Below are positions 14,770 through 22,827 of a stretch of DNA of 40,714 nt, piece after piece (within the stretch, counting starts at the first letter, position 1; each line of letters opens with the position of its first letter). The DNA is from Acidobacteriota bacterium (GTDB lineage: Bacteria; Acidobacteriota; Vicinamibacteria; Fen-336). The notes under the pieces were generated by a model. That model had not been told where the DNA came from and did not search any database. It saw only the letters and a list, made by a program, of their open reading frames with translations. The position numbers and the translations under genes are program-made. Where the stretch lies: the NCBI GenBank assembly GCA_003222275.1, contig QHVJ01000011.1:1-40714 (forward strand), written 5' to 3'.

Positions 14770-16653
14770 TCACGGCCGCGCCGCGATCAGGCCTCGGGCC
14801 CGCAGGAGCTCCGCCAGCGCCGCCGCCGCCACGTCGTGGCCGGCCGCGTTCCAGTGCGCGTCATCGGGAAAGTAGACGTTGCGGCCGGAACCCACTTCCG
14901 CCTCCATCGTCGGCGTGAGATCGAGGAACGCGATGGCCCGCTCGGCGCAGAGGGCACCCACCAGCTCGTTCTGGGCCAGGCGGTGAGCGGCGAGCGTCTC
15001 GACGTCCACCGCCGGCCCCGTCCCGCGGAAGTAGAACGCCAGGTCGCGCTCCAGCTCGTCGCGCGTGAAGGCGCGCCGGAGCAGCGGCAGATAGACCTGG
15101 CTCTTGAACGGCACGAACATCACGACCAGCTCCGCCCCGCCCGCCCGGCAGAGCTGCTGCATCCGCTCCACGCTGCGGCGCGTGAGCGCCCAGCCGCGCC
15201 GTGCGCGCAGCTCCTCCGCGGAGAAGCGCAGGGTGTTGAGATAGGGCGGCATGAGAGCCACGCGCAGGGTGCGATCCGCCACCGGCACCGTGAACATCCC
15301 GCGGTCGAAGCCGGGGAGCGCACCCGCGGGCGCCGCCGGCTCCACGGCGCCTTCCCGCGGATGCTCGTCCGCCCTGGCCGCGCCCGAGCCGGGCCACCGC
15401 TCCTGGAGCGCCTCCCTGCCGGCCCGCACGAGGCTGACGAGGTAGAGCTCGTCGAATCGGGCCACGGTGTCCTTGATGCGCCAACCCGGTGGTCGCGGAC
15501 GCGCCGCTTCGGGCGCGCGGTCGAAGTCGTCGAAGCTCTCGGCGTTGAAGATGTCGTTGCCGGCGAAGAAGGCGACGACGACCACTCGCGGGTGGTGCCG
15601 GAGGGCGAAGTCCTCGAGCACCCGCTCCTCCTGCTGGGGCCCGAAGCCCGCGGTCCCGTAGTTCTGCACCGCTACGCCGAGGCGCGCCTCCAGGCGGGCC
15701 GGCCAGGCCTCCTCCACCGGCAACGTCATCGCGTCCGTGAACGAGTCGCCGAGGGCGGCGACCGCGATCGGGTCGCGCACGGCGGCGTTGCGGAAGCCCT
15801 CCGCGTCGGTGTGGAACGGGAAGCGCCGCGTCCGCCCCGGAGCGACTTCGGGAGACACGAAGCCCATCCAGACGATGTCGCCGAAGCTCACCTCGGCAAA
15901 GGTGTCGAGCCCGGCGCGGAGGCGAGCGCCGTAGCGGGCCGTCTCCTGCCATCGCGGGTTGGGCCAGGCCTCGCCCAGGTTGCGCCGCTGCGCCGCGAGG
16001 CCCGGCCCGAGACGGGGGCCGAGGGCACGCAGGGCCCCCTCGGCCGCGACGAGACCGGCGGCCAGGCTCGCGCCCAGGAGGGCGAGGTTCAGGGCCACCT
16101 GGCGCTCGCTTCGGCCGACGGCGAAAGCGGGATCGAGCCGCCGAAGCAACACCGACAGGCAGACGAGCCCGGCCAGCACGAGGACGTGAGGCACGAAACG
16201 GAAGTCACGCACGATCCTCACGTCGGCCCAGGTCACCGGGCCGTGGTTCGCCAGCTCGATCACGCCGTCGAAGGGCGGCAGGGGCTGCGACACGCGCATC
16301 GGCCGGTCACCCTCCCCGCGAGCCAGGATCTGCCGGTCGCCGCCGCGCACCAGCGCGACCTCGTAGCTCGCCCGCTCCGCGGGACGCGCCTCGAAGCGAA
16401 GCGTCGACGGCCGGTCCACGCGCAGCGCGAAGCGCAGCCGGTCGTCGTCGCGGGTGAGGATCTGGGGCATTACCTGCGCGCCCTCCACCTCGAAGCGCTG
16501 GCCGGCGGCGGCGCCGCTGGCTTGCGCCGCGGGGCCATCGAGATACAGCCGCCACGCGGTCACGTAGAAGAAGTTGCGGACCACGAGGAGGACGAGGACG
16601 GCTTCGGCGAGGAGAAGCAGGGCTCCGACCCTGCGTCGAATGGTCATCGTCAT
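14770..16653 (-). CDS. Membrane-anchored SGNH/GDSL-hydrolase-like protein
   Basis: A 627-residue protein with an N-terminal membrane helix (about 9-28), an extracytoplasmic domain, two further hydrophobic segments (about 153-172 and 185-210), then an SGNH-type hydrolase domain. The blocks are visible in order: GDS in ALGDSFTDAM (S304), NYGTAGFGP (about 331-339), GND in FAGNDIFNAE (N366), and a C-terminal D-x-x-H in DDAHWNAAGH. Such proteins act as esterases or O-acyltransferases on cell-surface glycans or lipids; the exact substrate is unknown. Start at 16653 overlaps the stop of the NADH dehydrogenase gene as ATGA, indicating translational coupling. The functional link between the two is not obvious. 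Confidence 0.83.
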   Translation of the reverse strand: MTMTIRRRVGALLLLAEAVLVLLVVRNFFYVTAWRLYLDGPAAQASGAAAGQRFEVEGAQVMPQILTRDDDRLRFALRVDRPSTLRFEARPAERASYEVALVRGGDRQILARGEGDRPMRVSQPLPPFDGVIELANHGPVTWADVRIVRDFRFVPHVLVLAGLVCLSVLLRRLDPAFAVGRSERQVALNLALLGASLAAGLVAAEGALRALGPRLGPGLAAQRRNLGEAWPNPRWQETARYGARLRAGLDTFAEVSFGDIVWMGFVSPEVAPGRTRRFPFHTDAEGFRNAAVRDPIAVAALGDSFTDAMTLPVEEAWPARLEARLGVAVQNYGTAGFGPQQEERVLEDFALRHHPRVVVVAFFAGNDIFNAESFDDFDRAPEAARPRPPGWRIKDTVARFDELYLVSLVRAGREALQERWPGSGAARADEHPREGAVEPAAPAGALPGFDRGMFTVPVADRTLRVALMPPYLNTLRFSAEELRARRGWALTRRSVERMQQLCRAGGAELVVMFVPFKSQVYLPLLRRAFTRDELERDLAFYFRGTGPAVDVETLAAHRLAQNELVGALCAERAIAFLDLTPTMEAEVGSGRNVYFPDDAHWNAAGHDVAAAALAELLRARGLIAARP

Positions 16654-17939
16654 TGAGCAGGGGGGCGCTGCGGCGCGCTCCCCTGACCCCCCGCCGGTGG
16701 CTCGAACAATATCAGCCTCGCGCTGCGCTGATAGCTCACGTACGCCCTCGCCCAATCCAGGAGCACCACCAGCCGGTTCCGGAACCCGATCAGGAAGAAG
16801 ATGTGGATGCTGAGCCAGGCCATCCACGCGGGGAAGCCCCACAGCCGGATCCGGCCGAAGTCGGCCACCGCGGCCCGCCGGCCGATGGTCGCCAGCGACC
16901 CCTTGTCGACGTAGCGGAAGGGGAGGAGCGGCTGGCCGGCGAGGGAGCGGCGGACGTTGCGGGCGGCGTGCCGTCCCATCTGCATCGCCGCCGGCGCCAC
17001 CCCGGGGACGGGCCGTCCGTCCTGCTCGAACAGGGCGAGGTCGCCGGCCACGAACACTTCCGGCTTTCCGGGCAGCGTCAGGTCCTTCTCGACCCTTACT
17101 CGGCCCGCCCGATCCATCGCGGCGCCCAGCGAGCGACCCACGGGCGAGGCGGTCACGCCCGCGGCCCACAGCACCGTGCGCGCGGCCAGCCTCTCGGCGC
17201 CGAGCCATACGCCCCCCTCGTCGACGCCGGTGACGAGGGCGCTCGTGCGGACTTCCACGCCGAGGCCCTCGAGCTGTTGCCGCGCCTTCTGCGAAAGGCC
17301 GGGTGGGTACGGAGGCAGCACACGGTCGGTTCCCTCGAGAAGGACGACCCTCGCCTGGGAGGGGTCGATGCGCCGGAACTCCCGGGCCAGCGTGTGGCGG
17401 GCGATCTCGGCCACCGTCCCCGCCAGCTCGACCCCCGTGGGGCCGCCGCCCACGACGAGGAAGGTCAACCAGACGCGGCGCGCCGAGGCGTCCGTCTCCC
17501 GCTCCGCCCTTTCGAAGGCCACGAACAACCGGCGCCGGATCTCCAGCGCATCCTCGATGCTCTTGAGGCCCGGGGCGTGGCGCGCCCAGGCGTCGTGGCC
17601 GAAGTACGAGTGGGTCGCGCCCGTGGCCAGGATCAAATAGTCGTAGGGCATCTCGCCGTCCGAGAGCACCACCACACGGCGGGAGACGTCCACCGAGACG
17701 ACCTCGGCCATCAACACGGCGACATTGGGCTGCCGCCGCAGGATGCTTCGGAGCGGCGCCGCGATCTCGGGGGCGGACAGGCCCGCGGTGGCGACCTGGT
17801 ACAGCAGCGGCTGGAACACGTGATGGTTGCGCCGGTCGAGCAGCGTCACGTCCACGGGCGCGCGGCGCAGGGCCCGAGCGGCGCGGAGGCCGGCGAAGCC
17901 CCCGCCGACGATCACGACGTGCGGCCGCTGGCCCGTCAT
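16650..17939 (-). CDS. ndh: Type II NADH dehydrogenase (NDH-2)-like FAD oxidoreductase
   Basis: A 429-residue flavoprotein that should oxidise NAD(P)H and pass electrons to quinone on the inner membrane face without pumping protons. The FAD-binding GxGxxG is VVIVGGGFAGLRAARALR near the start. The NAD-binding loop is FLVVGGGPTGVELAG, and the second FAD contact is VFVAGDLA. The quinone-site-type segment PLLYQVATAGLS is present. The C-terminus holds a hydrophobic helix (AWLSIHIFFLIGFRNRLVVL) like that of membrane-bound NDH-2. ATG at 17939 is chosen because it starts just before the FAD motif and has GAAGG upstream; the frame is open further upstream but overlaps the divergent gene. It is coupled to the SGNH gene by ATGA. 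Confidence 0.9.
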   Translation of the reverse strand: MTGQRPHVVIVGGGFAGLRAARALRRAPVDVTLLDRRNHHVFQPLLYQVATAGLSAPEIAAPLRSILRRQPNVAVLMAEVVSVDVSRRVVVLSDGEMPYDYLILATGATHSYFGHDAWARHAPGLKSIEDALEIRRRLFVAFERAERETDASARRVWLTFLVVGGGPTGVELAGTVAEIARHTLAREFRRIDPSQARVVLLEGTDRVLPPYPPGLSQKARQQLEGLGVEVRTSALVTGVDEGGVWLGAERLAARTVLWAAGVTASPVGRSLGAAMDRAGRVRVEKDLTLPGKPEVFVAGDLALFEQDGRPVPGVAPAAMQMGRHAARNVRRSLAGQPLLPFRYVDKGSLATIGRRAAVADFGRIRLWGFPAWMAWLSIHIFFLIGFRNRLVVLLDWARAYVSYQRSARLILFEPPAGGQGSAPQRPPAQ

Positions 17940-18003
17940 CCTTCGCTTCCGATTGTATTCCGCGACCCTCGGCACGCCACCGGCCAGAGGTAGCATCGCA
18001 CCG

Positions 18004-18726
18004 ATGCCTGCGACGGGGGAGGAGCCGCGGTTCGTCCTCTTCGGTCCCGACCACCTCGGAGCTGTCGCCCTCACCATCCTCGTCGCGATCGGCCTCGTCC
18101 GGCTCGTGCGGCGCCGACCCGAGGCCCGCGTGTCCACGGCGGTGCGCTGGGGGCTCGCCGCCCTGCTCCTCGGTGCGACGGCGACGACGCTGCTCGGATG
18201 GGCTCGGCAGGGCCGGCTGCAGTGGCTGGACCTGCTTCCGCTGCACCTCTGCGACCTGCTGATCTTCGTGGCCGTCTACGCCCTCGTCACGCGGCACGCG
18301 CTCGCCTGCGAGCTGCTCTACTTCTGGGCCGGAGGAGGGACCGGCCTGGCCATGCTCGCTCCCGACGTGGAAGTGGGCTTCCCGGATCCCGCCTTCCTCT
18401 CGTTCTTTGCCCTTCACGGCCTGGTGGTCGCATCAGCGGCGGTGCTCGTCTTCGGCTTTGGCTGCCGTCCCCGCCCCGGCGCGCCCCGGCGCGCCTTCCT
18501 CCTCACCAACGCGTACGCCGCCGTGGTCGGCCTGGTGGACCTGGCGCTCGGCGCGAACTTCCTGTTCCTCTGCCGCAAGCCCGCCGCGCCGACGATTCTC
18601 GACTGGTTCGGCCCGTGGCCCGCCTACCTCCTCGTTGCCGATGCTCTGGCCGGCATCCTGTTCCTGGCGCTCGATCTGCCCTTCCGCGCCGGGCGGCGGC
18701 TTGCGCCCCCCGCACGCGCTGGGTAG
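18004..18726 (+). CDS. YwaF/TIGR02206-type integral membrane protein
   Basis: A 240-residue polytopic membrane protein with about seven hydrophobic segments. The conserved LLPLHLCDLLIF block (H81, C83) and the glycine-rich FWAGGGTGLAMLAPD are typical of the YwaF/TIGR02206 family, related to eukaryotic TMEM164. In TMEM164 a conserved cysteine has been reported as acyltransferase active site; whether C83 plays such a role here is inference. The ATG at 18004 gives family length, and the promoter is shared divergently with the NADH dehydrogenase gene (64 bp). The VKOR-DsbA gene starts 9 bp after its stop, so the two are likely co-transcribed, possibly with the downstream PolX gene. Confidence 0.8.
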   Translation: MPATGEEPRFVLFGPDHLGAVALTILVAIGLVRLVRRRPEARVSTAVRWGLAALLLGATATTLLGWARQGRLQWLDLLPLHLCDLLIFVAVYALVTRHALACELLYFWAGGGTGLAMLAPDVEVGFPDPAFLSFFALHGLVVASAAVLVFGFGCRPRPGAPRRAFLLTNAYAAVVGLVDLALGANFLFLCRKPAAPTILDWFGPWPAYLLVADALAGILFLALDLPFRAGRRLAPPARAG

Positions 18727-18735
18727 ATTCGACAG

Positions 18736-20238
18736 ATGAACATCTTCAAGAAGAAGGCGGCCGCCGAGGAGCCCCCACCGGGTCCCACGTCAATGACCAT
18801 GCCGGCGCCGTCCACAACTCCACCTCCGCCTCCACCGCGTGCACCCGCGGCCGACCTCGCCGCCCGGCCCCGGCCCCACGTGGGAAGGGTGCGCCTGGTC
18901 CTGGCGGCCCTCGTGTGTGCGACGAGCGCCGCCGCCTCGGGGCTGCTCCTGCTGGAGCACCACGGAGAGCCGAGGGCCACGGCGGCCGTCAACCAGGTGT
19001 GCGGCGAGGGAACGCAGAGCGGGTGTGAGACGGTGGCCCGCAGCCGGTACTCGCAGATACGCGGGATGCCGCTGGCGGCGATCGGCCTCTTCTTCGTGCT
19101 CTCGATGGGCAGCCTCCTGCTGCTCTCGCTGCTCGCCGGACCCGAGTCCCACGACGCGGTGGCCGCCCTCGCCCTGCTCGCCTTCGTGCTCGCCCTCGCC
19201 GCGGACATCGTGCTGCTCGGGGTGCAGGTCGTGGCCATCCGGGCGTTCTGCCGCCTCTGCCTGCTGACCTACGCCTTCAACGCGCTCGCCCTCGTGCTCC
19301 TGCTGCCGGCCCGGCGCGACGGGGCAGTCGTGGGAGAGGCGGTGACGAAGCGCGACGGCCGGCTGGTCTTCGCCGGCTGGATCCTGACGACCCTGGCCCT
19401 GGCCGGGGGTGTCTACGCCGCCGAGAAGGGCCTCGACGCCCGCCAGATGTCGCGCACGACCTCGATCCTGGGCGGGGCTCCGGCGCCGCTGCCGTCCGTG
19501 CTTCCTTCGCGTCCCCTCGAGCCCGGCACCGAGGCGCAGCGCTATCAGGAGGAGGCGCGGGTGGCCACCGAGCAGGCCCGGCGGCTCCAGGAGATCCTGG
19601 ACGATCCCAAGAAGCTCGACCAATACTTCGCGCAGAAGGCGGCGCGGGAGTTCGACGCGAACCCGGTCTTCCCCATGAAGCTCGACGGCGTCCCCGCCAA
19701 GGGCGCGCCGCAGGGGCCGATCAAGGTCGTGGAGTTCTCCGACTTCCTCTGTCCCTTCTGCCGAAACATCGCCGGCGCTTTCGCGGGCTACATCCCGCAG
19801 ACCGCCAACCGGGTCACGCTCTACTTCAAGAACTACCCTCTCGACTCGCTGTGCAACCCCAACGTCAAGCAGACCATCCACGAAGGCGCGTGCTGGCTGG
19901 CGATGGGCGGCCTCTGCGCCCAGGAGCAGAACGCCTTCTGGCCCTACCACGACAAGGTCTTCTCGTCGCAGCTCGAGAAGCCGGAGATGAAGGACCTCGT
20001 CCAGATCGCCACCGAGGCGGGGCTCGACGCGGCGGCCATGCAGTCGTGCCTCGCGTCGGGACGGATGAAGGCGCGGCTCGCCGCCCAGATCGAGGAAGCG
20101 CGCGAAGGGGGCGTGAACGCCACGCCCACGCTGTTCATCAACGGCAAGCGCCTGCCCCGCATCAACGACTTCGTGGCGACCGTCGACAAGGAAGCGGCCC
20201 GCCTGGGGTTGCCACCGATGCCGAAGCCGACGCCGTGA
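18736..20238 (+). CDS. VKOR-DsbA fusion, disulfide-bond formation protein
   Basis: A 500-residue fusion that probably oxidises exported proteins and regenerates itself with quinone. It has a short cytoplasmic Pro-rich N-terminus (about 11-50) and a VKOR domain with four hydrophobic helices (about 51-225). The loop cysteines are C89 and C97, and the membrane redox pair is CRLC (172-175). A charged linker, apparently helical (about 262-305), leads to a thioredoxin-fold DsbA domain with active site CPFC (339-342) and cis-proline loop NATPTLFING. All redox residues for the quinone to VKOR to DsbA relay are present, so no separate DsbB is needed. Extra cysteines (373, 386, 394) lie in the DsbA domain. 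GTGA overlap couples it to the PolX-like gene. Confidence 0.93.
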   Translation: MNIFKKKAAAEEPPPGPTSMTMPAPSTTPPPPPPRAPAADLAARPRPHVGRVRLVLAALVCATSAAASGLLLLEHHGEPRATAAVNQVCGEGTQSGCETVARSRYSQIRGMPLAAIGLFFVLSMGSLLLLSLLAGPESHDAVAALALLAFVLALAADIVLLGVQVVAIRAFCRLCLLTYAFNALALVLLLPARRDGAVVGEAVTKRDGRLVFAGWILTTLALAGGVYAAEKGLDARQMSRTTSILGGAPAPLPSVLPSRPLEPGTEAQRYQEEARVATEQARRLQEILDDPKKLDQYFAQKAAREFDANPVFPMKLDGVPAKGAPQGPIKVVEFSDFLCPFCRNIAGAFAGYIPQTANRVTLYFKNYPLDSLCNPNVKQTIHEGACWLAMGGLCAQEQNAFWPYHDKVFSSQLEKPEMKDLVQIATEAGLDAAAMQSCLASGRMKARLAAQIEEAREGGVNATPTLFINGKRLPRINDFVATVDKEAARLGLPPMPKPTP

Positions 20239-21986
20239 CCGCGACCGCCACCCCCGAGGGAGCGAATGACCGCTTCGCCGTGGCGGCCGCGCTGCGGGAG
20301 ATCGCGCTGCTGCTGGAGGTGAAGGGCGGCAACCCCTATCGAGCCCGCGCCTACGCGCGGGGAGCGGCGGCGGTGGAAGCGCTGGCCGGGGACCTGGGCA
20401 CGCTCGTGGCCGAGGAGCGCCTGACCGAGGTGCCCGGCCTCGGCTCTGCGCTCGCCGCCCAGATCGCCGAGCTGCACCGGACGGGCCGGTCGCCGATGCT
20501 GGAGCGGCTGCGCGCCGACCTGCCTCCGGGCATCCTCGACCTCATCCGCGTCCCCAACCTCAGCGTGGAGCGCATCGCGGCCCTGCACCGCGCCCTCGGC
20601 GTCCGCAGCGTGGCCGAGCTGAAGGCCGCGGCCGAGGCCGGAAAGGTGCGGGGGGTGAAGGGGTTCGGCGAGAAGACGGAGAAGAAGATCCTGGAGGGGA
20701 TCGCGGCGCTCGAGGCGCGCGGGCAGACGCTGCTCCTCCACGAGGCCCTGCGGGCGAGCGAAGCGCTGCAGGCCTGGCTGGGCGCCTCGCCGGACGCGCT
20801 GCGCGTCGACGTCGCGGGCGAAACACGCCGGCGCTCCGAGACCGTCGACCAGATCGAGCTGGCGGTGGCCGCGCGCGACGGGGAGGCGGTCGTCGATCAC
20901 TTCCTGCGCATGCCCCAGGTGGCGGCGGTCGTGGAGCGCGAGCCCGACCGTTGCCGTGTCCGCCTGGCCGACGGCGTCCACGCGCACGTCGAGGCGGTCG
21001 CGCCGCCGGAGCACGTCCCCACGCTCGTCCGCCTCACGGGCTCCTCCGCCCACTACGAGAAGCTGCAGGCTCGAGCGGAGGCGAAGGGCCTCGTCCTCTG
21101 CGACCGCGCGCTGGAGTCGCGGCGCGGCGGCGGCCCGATCGCGCTGCCCGACGAGGCGTCGCTCTATCGCCGGCTCGGGCTGCAATACGTTCCGCCGGAG
21201 CTGCGCGAGGACGAGGGCGAGGTGGAAGCGGCCGCGGCGGGCATGCTGCCCGAGGACCTGCTGGAGGAGAAGGACGTCCGCGGCTTCGTCCACTGCCACA
21301 CCTACTACTCGGACGGCAAGCACAGCGTGGAAGAGATGGCGCGGGGGGCGGAAGAGCTGGGAATGGAGTACATCACCATCACCGACCACTCGCCCACCGC
21401 GCACTACGCGGGCGGCCTGAACGAGGACCGGCTCAAGCAGCAGTGGGACGACATCGCCCGCGCGCAGGAGAGGGTGAAGGTCCGCCTGCTGCGGGGCACG
21501 GAGAGCGATATCCTCGCCGACGGCGCCCTCGACTACCCGGACCGCATCCTCGAGCAGCTCGACGTGGTCATCGCCAGCATCCACAACCGCTACCGCATGG
21601 GCGAGGACGAGATGACCCGCCGCCTGGTGCGCGCGATGCGGCTGCCGGTGTACAAGATCTGGGGGCACGCGCTCGGCCGCTACGTGCGCCGCCGCCCGCC
21701 GATCGCCTGCCGCGTGGAGGAGGTCCTCGACGCGGCCGCGGCGTCCAAAGCGGCGATCGAGGTCAACGGCGATCCCCACCGGCTGGACATGGAGCCGCGC
21801 TGGCTGCGCAAGGCGAGGGACCGCCATTTGCGGTTCGTGGTCTCGACCGATGCCCACTCGGTGCGGGGCCTCCTGAATTTCCGCTACGGCGTCGCCATGG
21901 CGCGCCGCGGCTGGATCCGGAAGGGCGAGGTGCTGAACACGCTGGACGCCGAAGCCTTCCGCCAAGCCGTAAGGCCGACCCAGTAG
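20235..21986 (+). CDS. PolX-like protein: degenerate polymerase domain fused to intact PHP nuclease
   Basis: A 583-residue protein of bacterial PolX architecture: helix-hairpin-helix elements (VPGLGSALA about 66-74, VKGFGEKTE about 141-149), a nucleotidyltransferase palm (about 190-320), and a C-terminal PHP phosphoesterase (about 345-580). In active PolX the palm has a GS(x)RR...TVGDIDILV block whose two aspartates bind metal. Here the block reads GETRRRSETVDQIELAV, so these positions are Q206 and E208. The third carboxylate (usually VDLRVV) is HVEAV, with H251. The PHP metal ligands are all seen: HCHTYYSDG, ITDHS, GTESD, SIHNR, GHALGR and STDAHS. It is predicted to keep nuclease/phosphatase but not polymerase activity. 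GTG at 20235 overlaps the VKOR gene stop. Confidence 0.88.
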   Translation: MTATATPEGANDRFAVAAALREIALLLEVKGGNPYRARAYARGAAAVEALAGDLGTLVAEERLTEVPGLGSALAAQIAELHRTGRSPMLERLRADLPPGILDLIRVPNLSVERIAALHRALGVRSVAELKAAAEAGKVRGVKGFGEKTEKKILEGIAALEARGQTLLLHEALRASEALQAWLGASPDALRVDVAGETRRRSETVDQIELAVAARDGEAVVDHFLRMPQVAAVVEREPDRCRVRLADGVHAHVEAVAPPEHVPTLVRLTGSSAHYEKLQARAEAKGLVLCDRALESRRGGGPIALPDEASLYRRLGLQYVPPELREDEGEVEAAAAGMLPEDLLEEKDVRGFVHCHTYYSDGKHSVEEMARGAEELGMEYITITDHSPTAHYAGGLNEDRLKQQWDDIARAQERVKVRLLRGTESDILADGALDYPDRILEQLDVVIASIHNRYRMGEDEMTRRLVRAMRLPVYKIWGHALGRYVRRRPPIACRVEEVLDAAAASKAAIEVNGDPHRLDMEPRWLRKARDRHLRFVVSTDAHSVRGLLNFRYGVAMARRGWIRKGEVLNTLDAEAFRQAVRPTQ

Positions 21987-21991
21987 CCTTT

Positions 21992-22179
21992 CCACGCAGA
22001 GGCCGCAGAGAAACGGCAGAGGCCGCAGAGAACGAAGACAACTAGCACGCGCAAAGCTGCGAGCGAAGCGCGATTCACTCGCGCGCAGCGAGCGGGGGTT
22101 CACGGGGGTGCGACGCAGCACCCCCTTGCTCGCTGACGCCCTCTGCGGTCTCTGCGTGTCCTCTGCGGCCTCTGCGTGG
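21992..22179. repeat. Long inverted pair of CGCAGAGG-type repeats with a nested hairpin
   Basis: Arms of 39 bp at 21992-22030 and 22141-22179 are inverted copies of each other, identical at about 34 of 39 positions by hand alignment, and both outer ends read CCACGCAGAGGCCGCAGAG. The 110-base interior carries a second palindrome: AGCGAGC (22087-22093) with GCTCGCT (22128-22134), and inside it GGGGGTGC (22104-22111) with GCACCCCC (22118-22125). The left arm begins 5 bp after the PolX-like stop; the right arm ends about 30 bp before the next gene. No transposase or flanking target duplication is evident. It may be a terminator-like RNA structure or a non-autonomous mobile repeat. Confidence 0.8.
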
Positions 22180-22209
22180 AAGAGCCCGTTTCTGGTTTAC
22201 TCTCTTTCT

Positions 22210-22827
22210 GTGGGTCACCGGATCTTCATTCTTTCTCCCGCGCATTGCGGGGGCGAGAGAGCGCAGCTCGTCTTCAACGAGGGGGCCCAGTTCCCCCTTG
22301 CCCGTCGGTTGAGGAGCAAGGAAGGAGCGCCGCTGGGAGACGTGTTCGCGTTCCTGAGCGGGCTCTACTTCCGGGGCAAGCTCGCCTACGCGCAGGCGTT
22401 CGCGGCGCCGCCACCCGGCGTGCCGGGGGTCGTCGTCATCACCACCAACGAGGGCCTGCGCGGGCCGAGCTTTCCCCTGACCATCGCCCGCCTGCGCCGC
22501 TATGCCCGCGGCGACATCGACCTGCGTGACGCCCGCTACCGCCGGCCGCTTCAGCGCGACGCGAAGATCCTGGCCGCGGCCGCCGGTCCCGACTGCGAGG
22601 TCGTGCTCCTCGGCAGCGTCGCCACCGGCAAGTACGTCGACCTCCTGCTGAAGGTCTTCGGCCCCGCCCTGCGCTTCCCGGCCGAATTCGCCGGCCGGGG
22701 AGACATGAGCCGCGGCGGCCTGATGCTGCGCTGCGTGGACGCCGGCCGCGAGCTCGAGTACGTGGGCCTCGAGGGCGGCGCGCCCCGGCATGGGCCGCGG
22801 CCGCCCCGGCTGGCGCCGCGGGCATGA
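22210..22827 (+). CDS. Conserved protein of unknown function, coupled to the LigD-type polymerase gene
   Basis: A 205-residue protein from a GTG at 22210, chosen because the preceding in-frame codons come from the repeat element, while the sequence from GHRIFILSPAHCGGERAQ onwards looks folded and conserved. It contains DVFAFLSGLYFRGKLAYA, a GVVVITTNEGL strand-turn, GPDCEVVLLGSVATGKYVD (a Rossmann-like strand then a G-x-x-x-x-GK turn, not a normal Walker A), and FAGRGDMSRGGL. I recall similar hypothetical proteins in myxobacteria and acidobacteria but know no function. One can guess a nucleotide- or nucleic-acid-related role because its stop overlaps the LigD-type polymerase start as ATGA. The protein has three cysteines and no signal peptide, so it is cytoplasmic. 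Confidence 0.75.
   Translation: MGHRIFILSPAHCGGERAQLVFNEGAQFPLARRLRSKEGAPLGDVFAFLSGLYFRGKLAYAQAFAAPPPGVPGVVVITTNEGLRGPSFPLTIARLRRYARGDIDLRDARYRRPLQRDAKILAAAAGPDCEVVLLGSVATGKYVDLLLKVFGPALRFPAEFAGRGDMSRGGLMLRCVDAGRELEYVGLEGGAPRHGPRPPRLAPRA

Noticed and set aside
12013..16656. A 4.6-kb open frame on the plus strand antisense to fpg, hicB-like, M13 and SGNH genes
   Set aside because: It is the GC-rich antisense shadow of several well-identified genes, has Arg/His/Gln-rich composition, and shows no domain.
21992..22179. Insertion sequence with terminal inverted repeats
   Set aside because: The interior is only 110 bp, holds no transposase, and I see no target-site duplication; a MITE-like origin remains possible but unproven.
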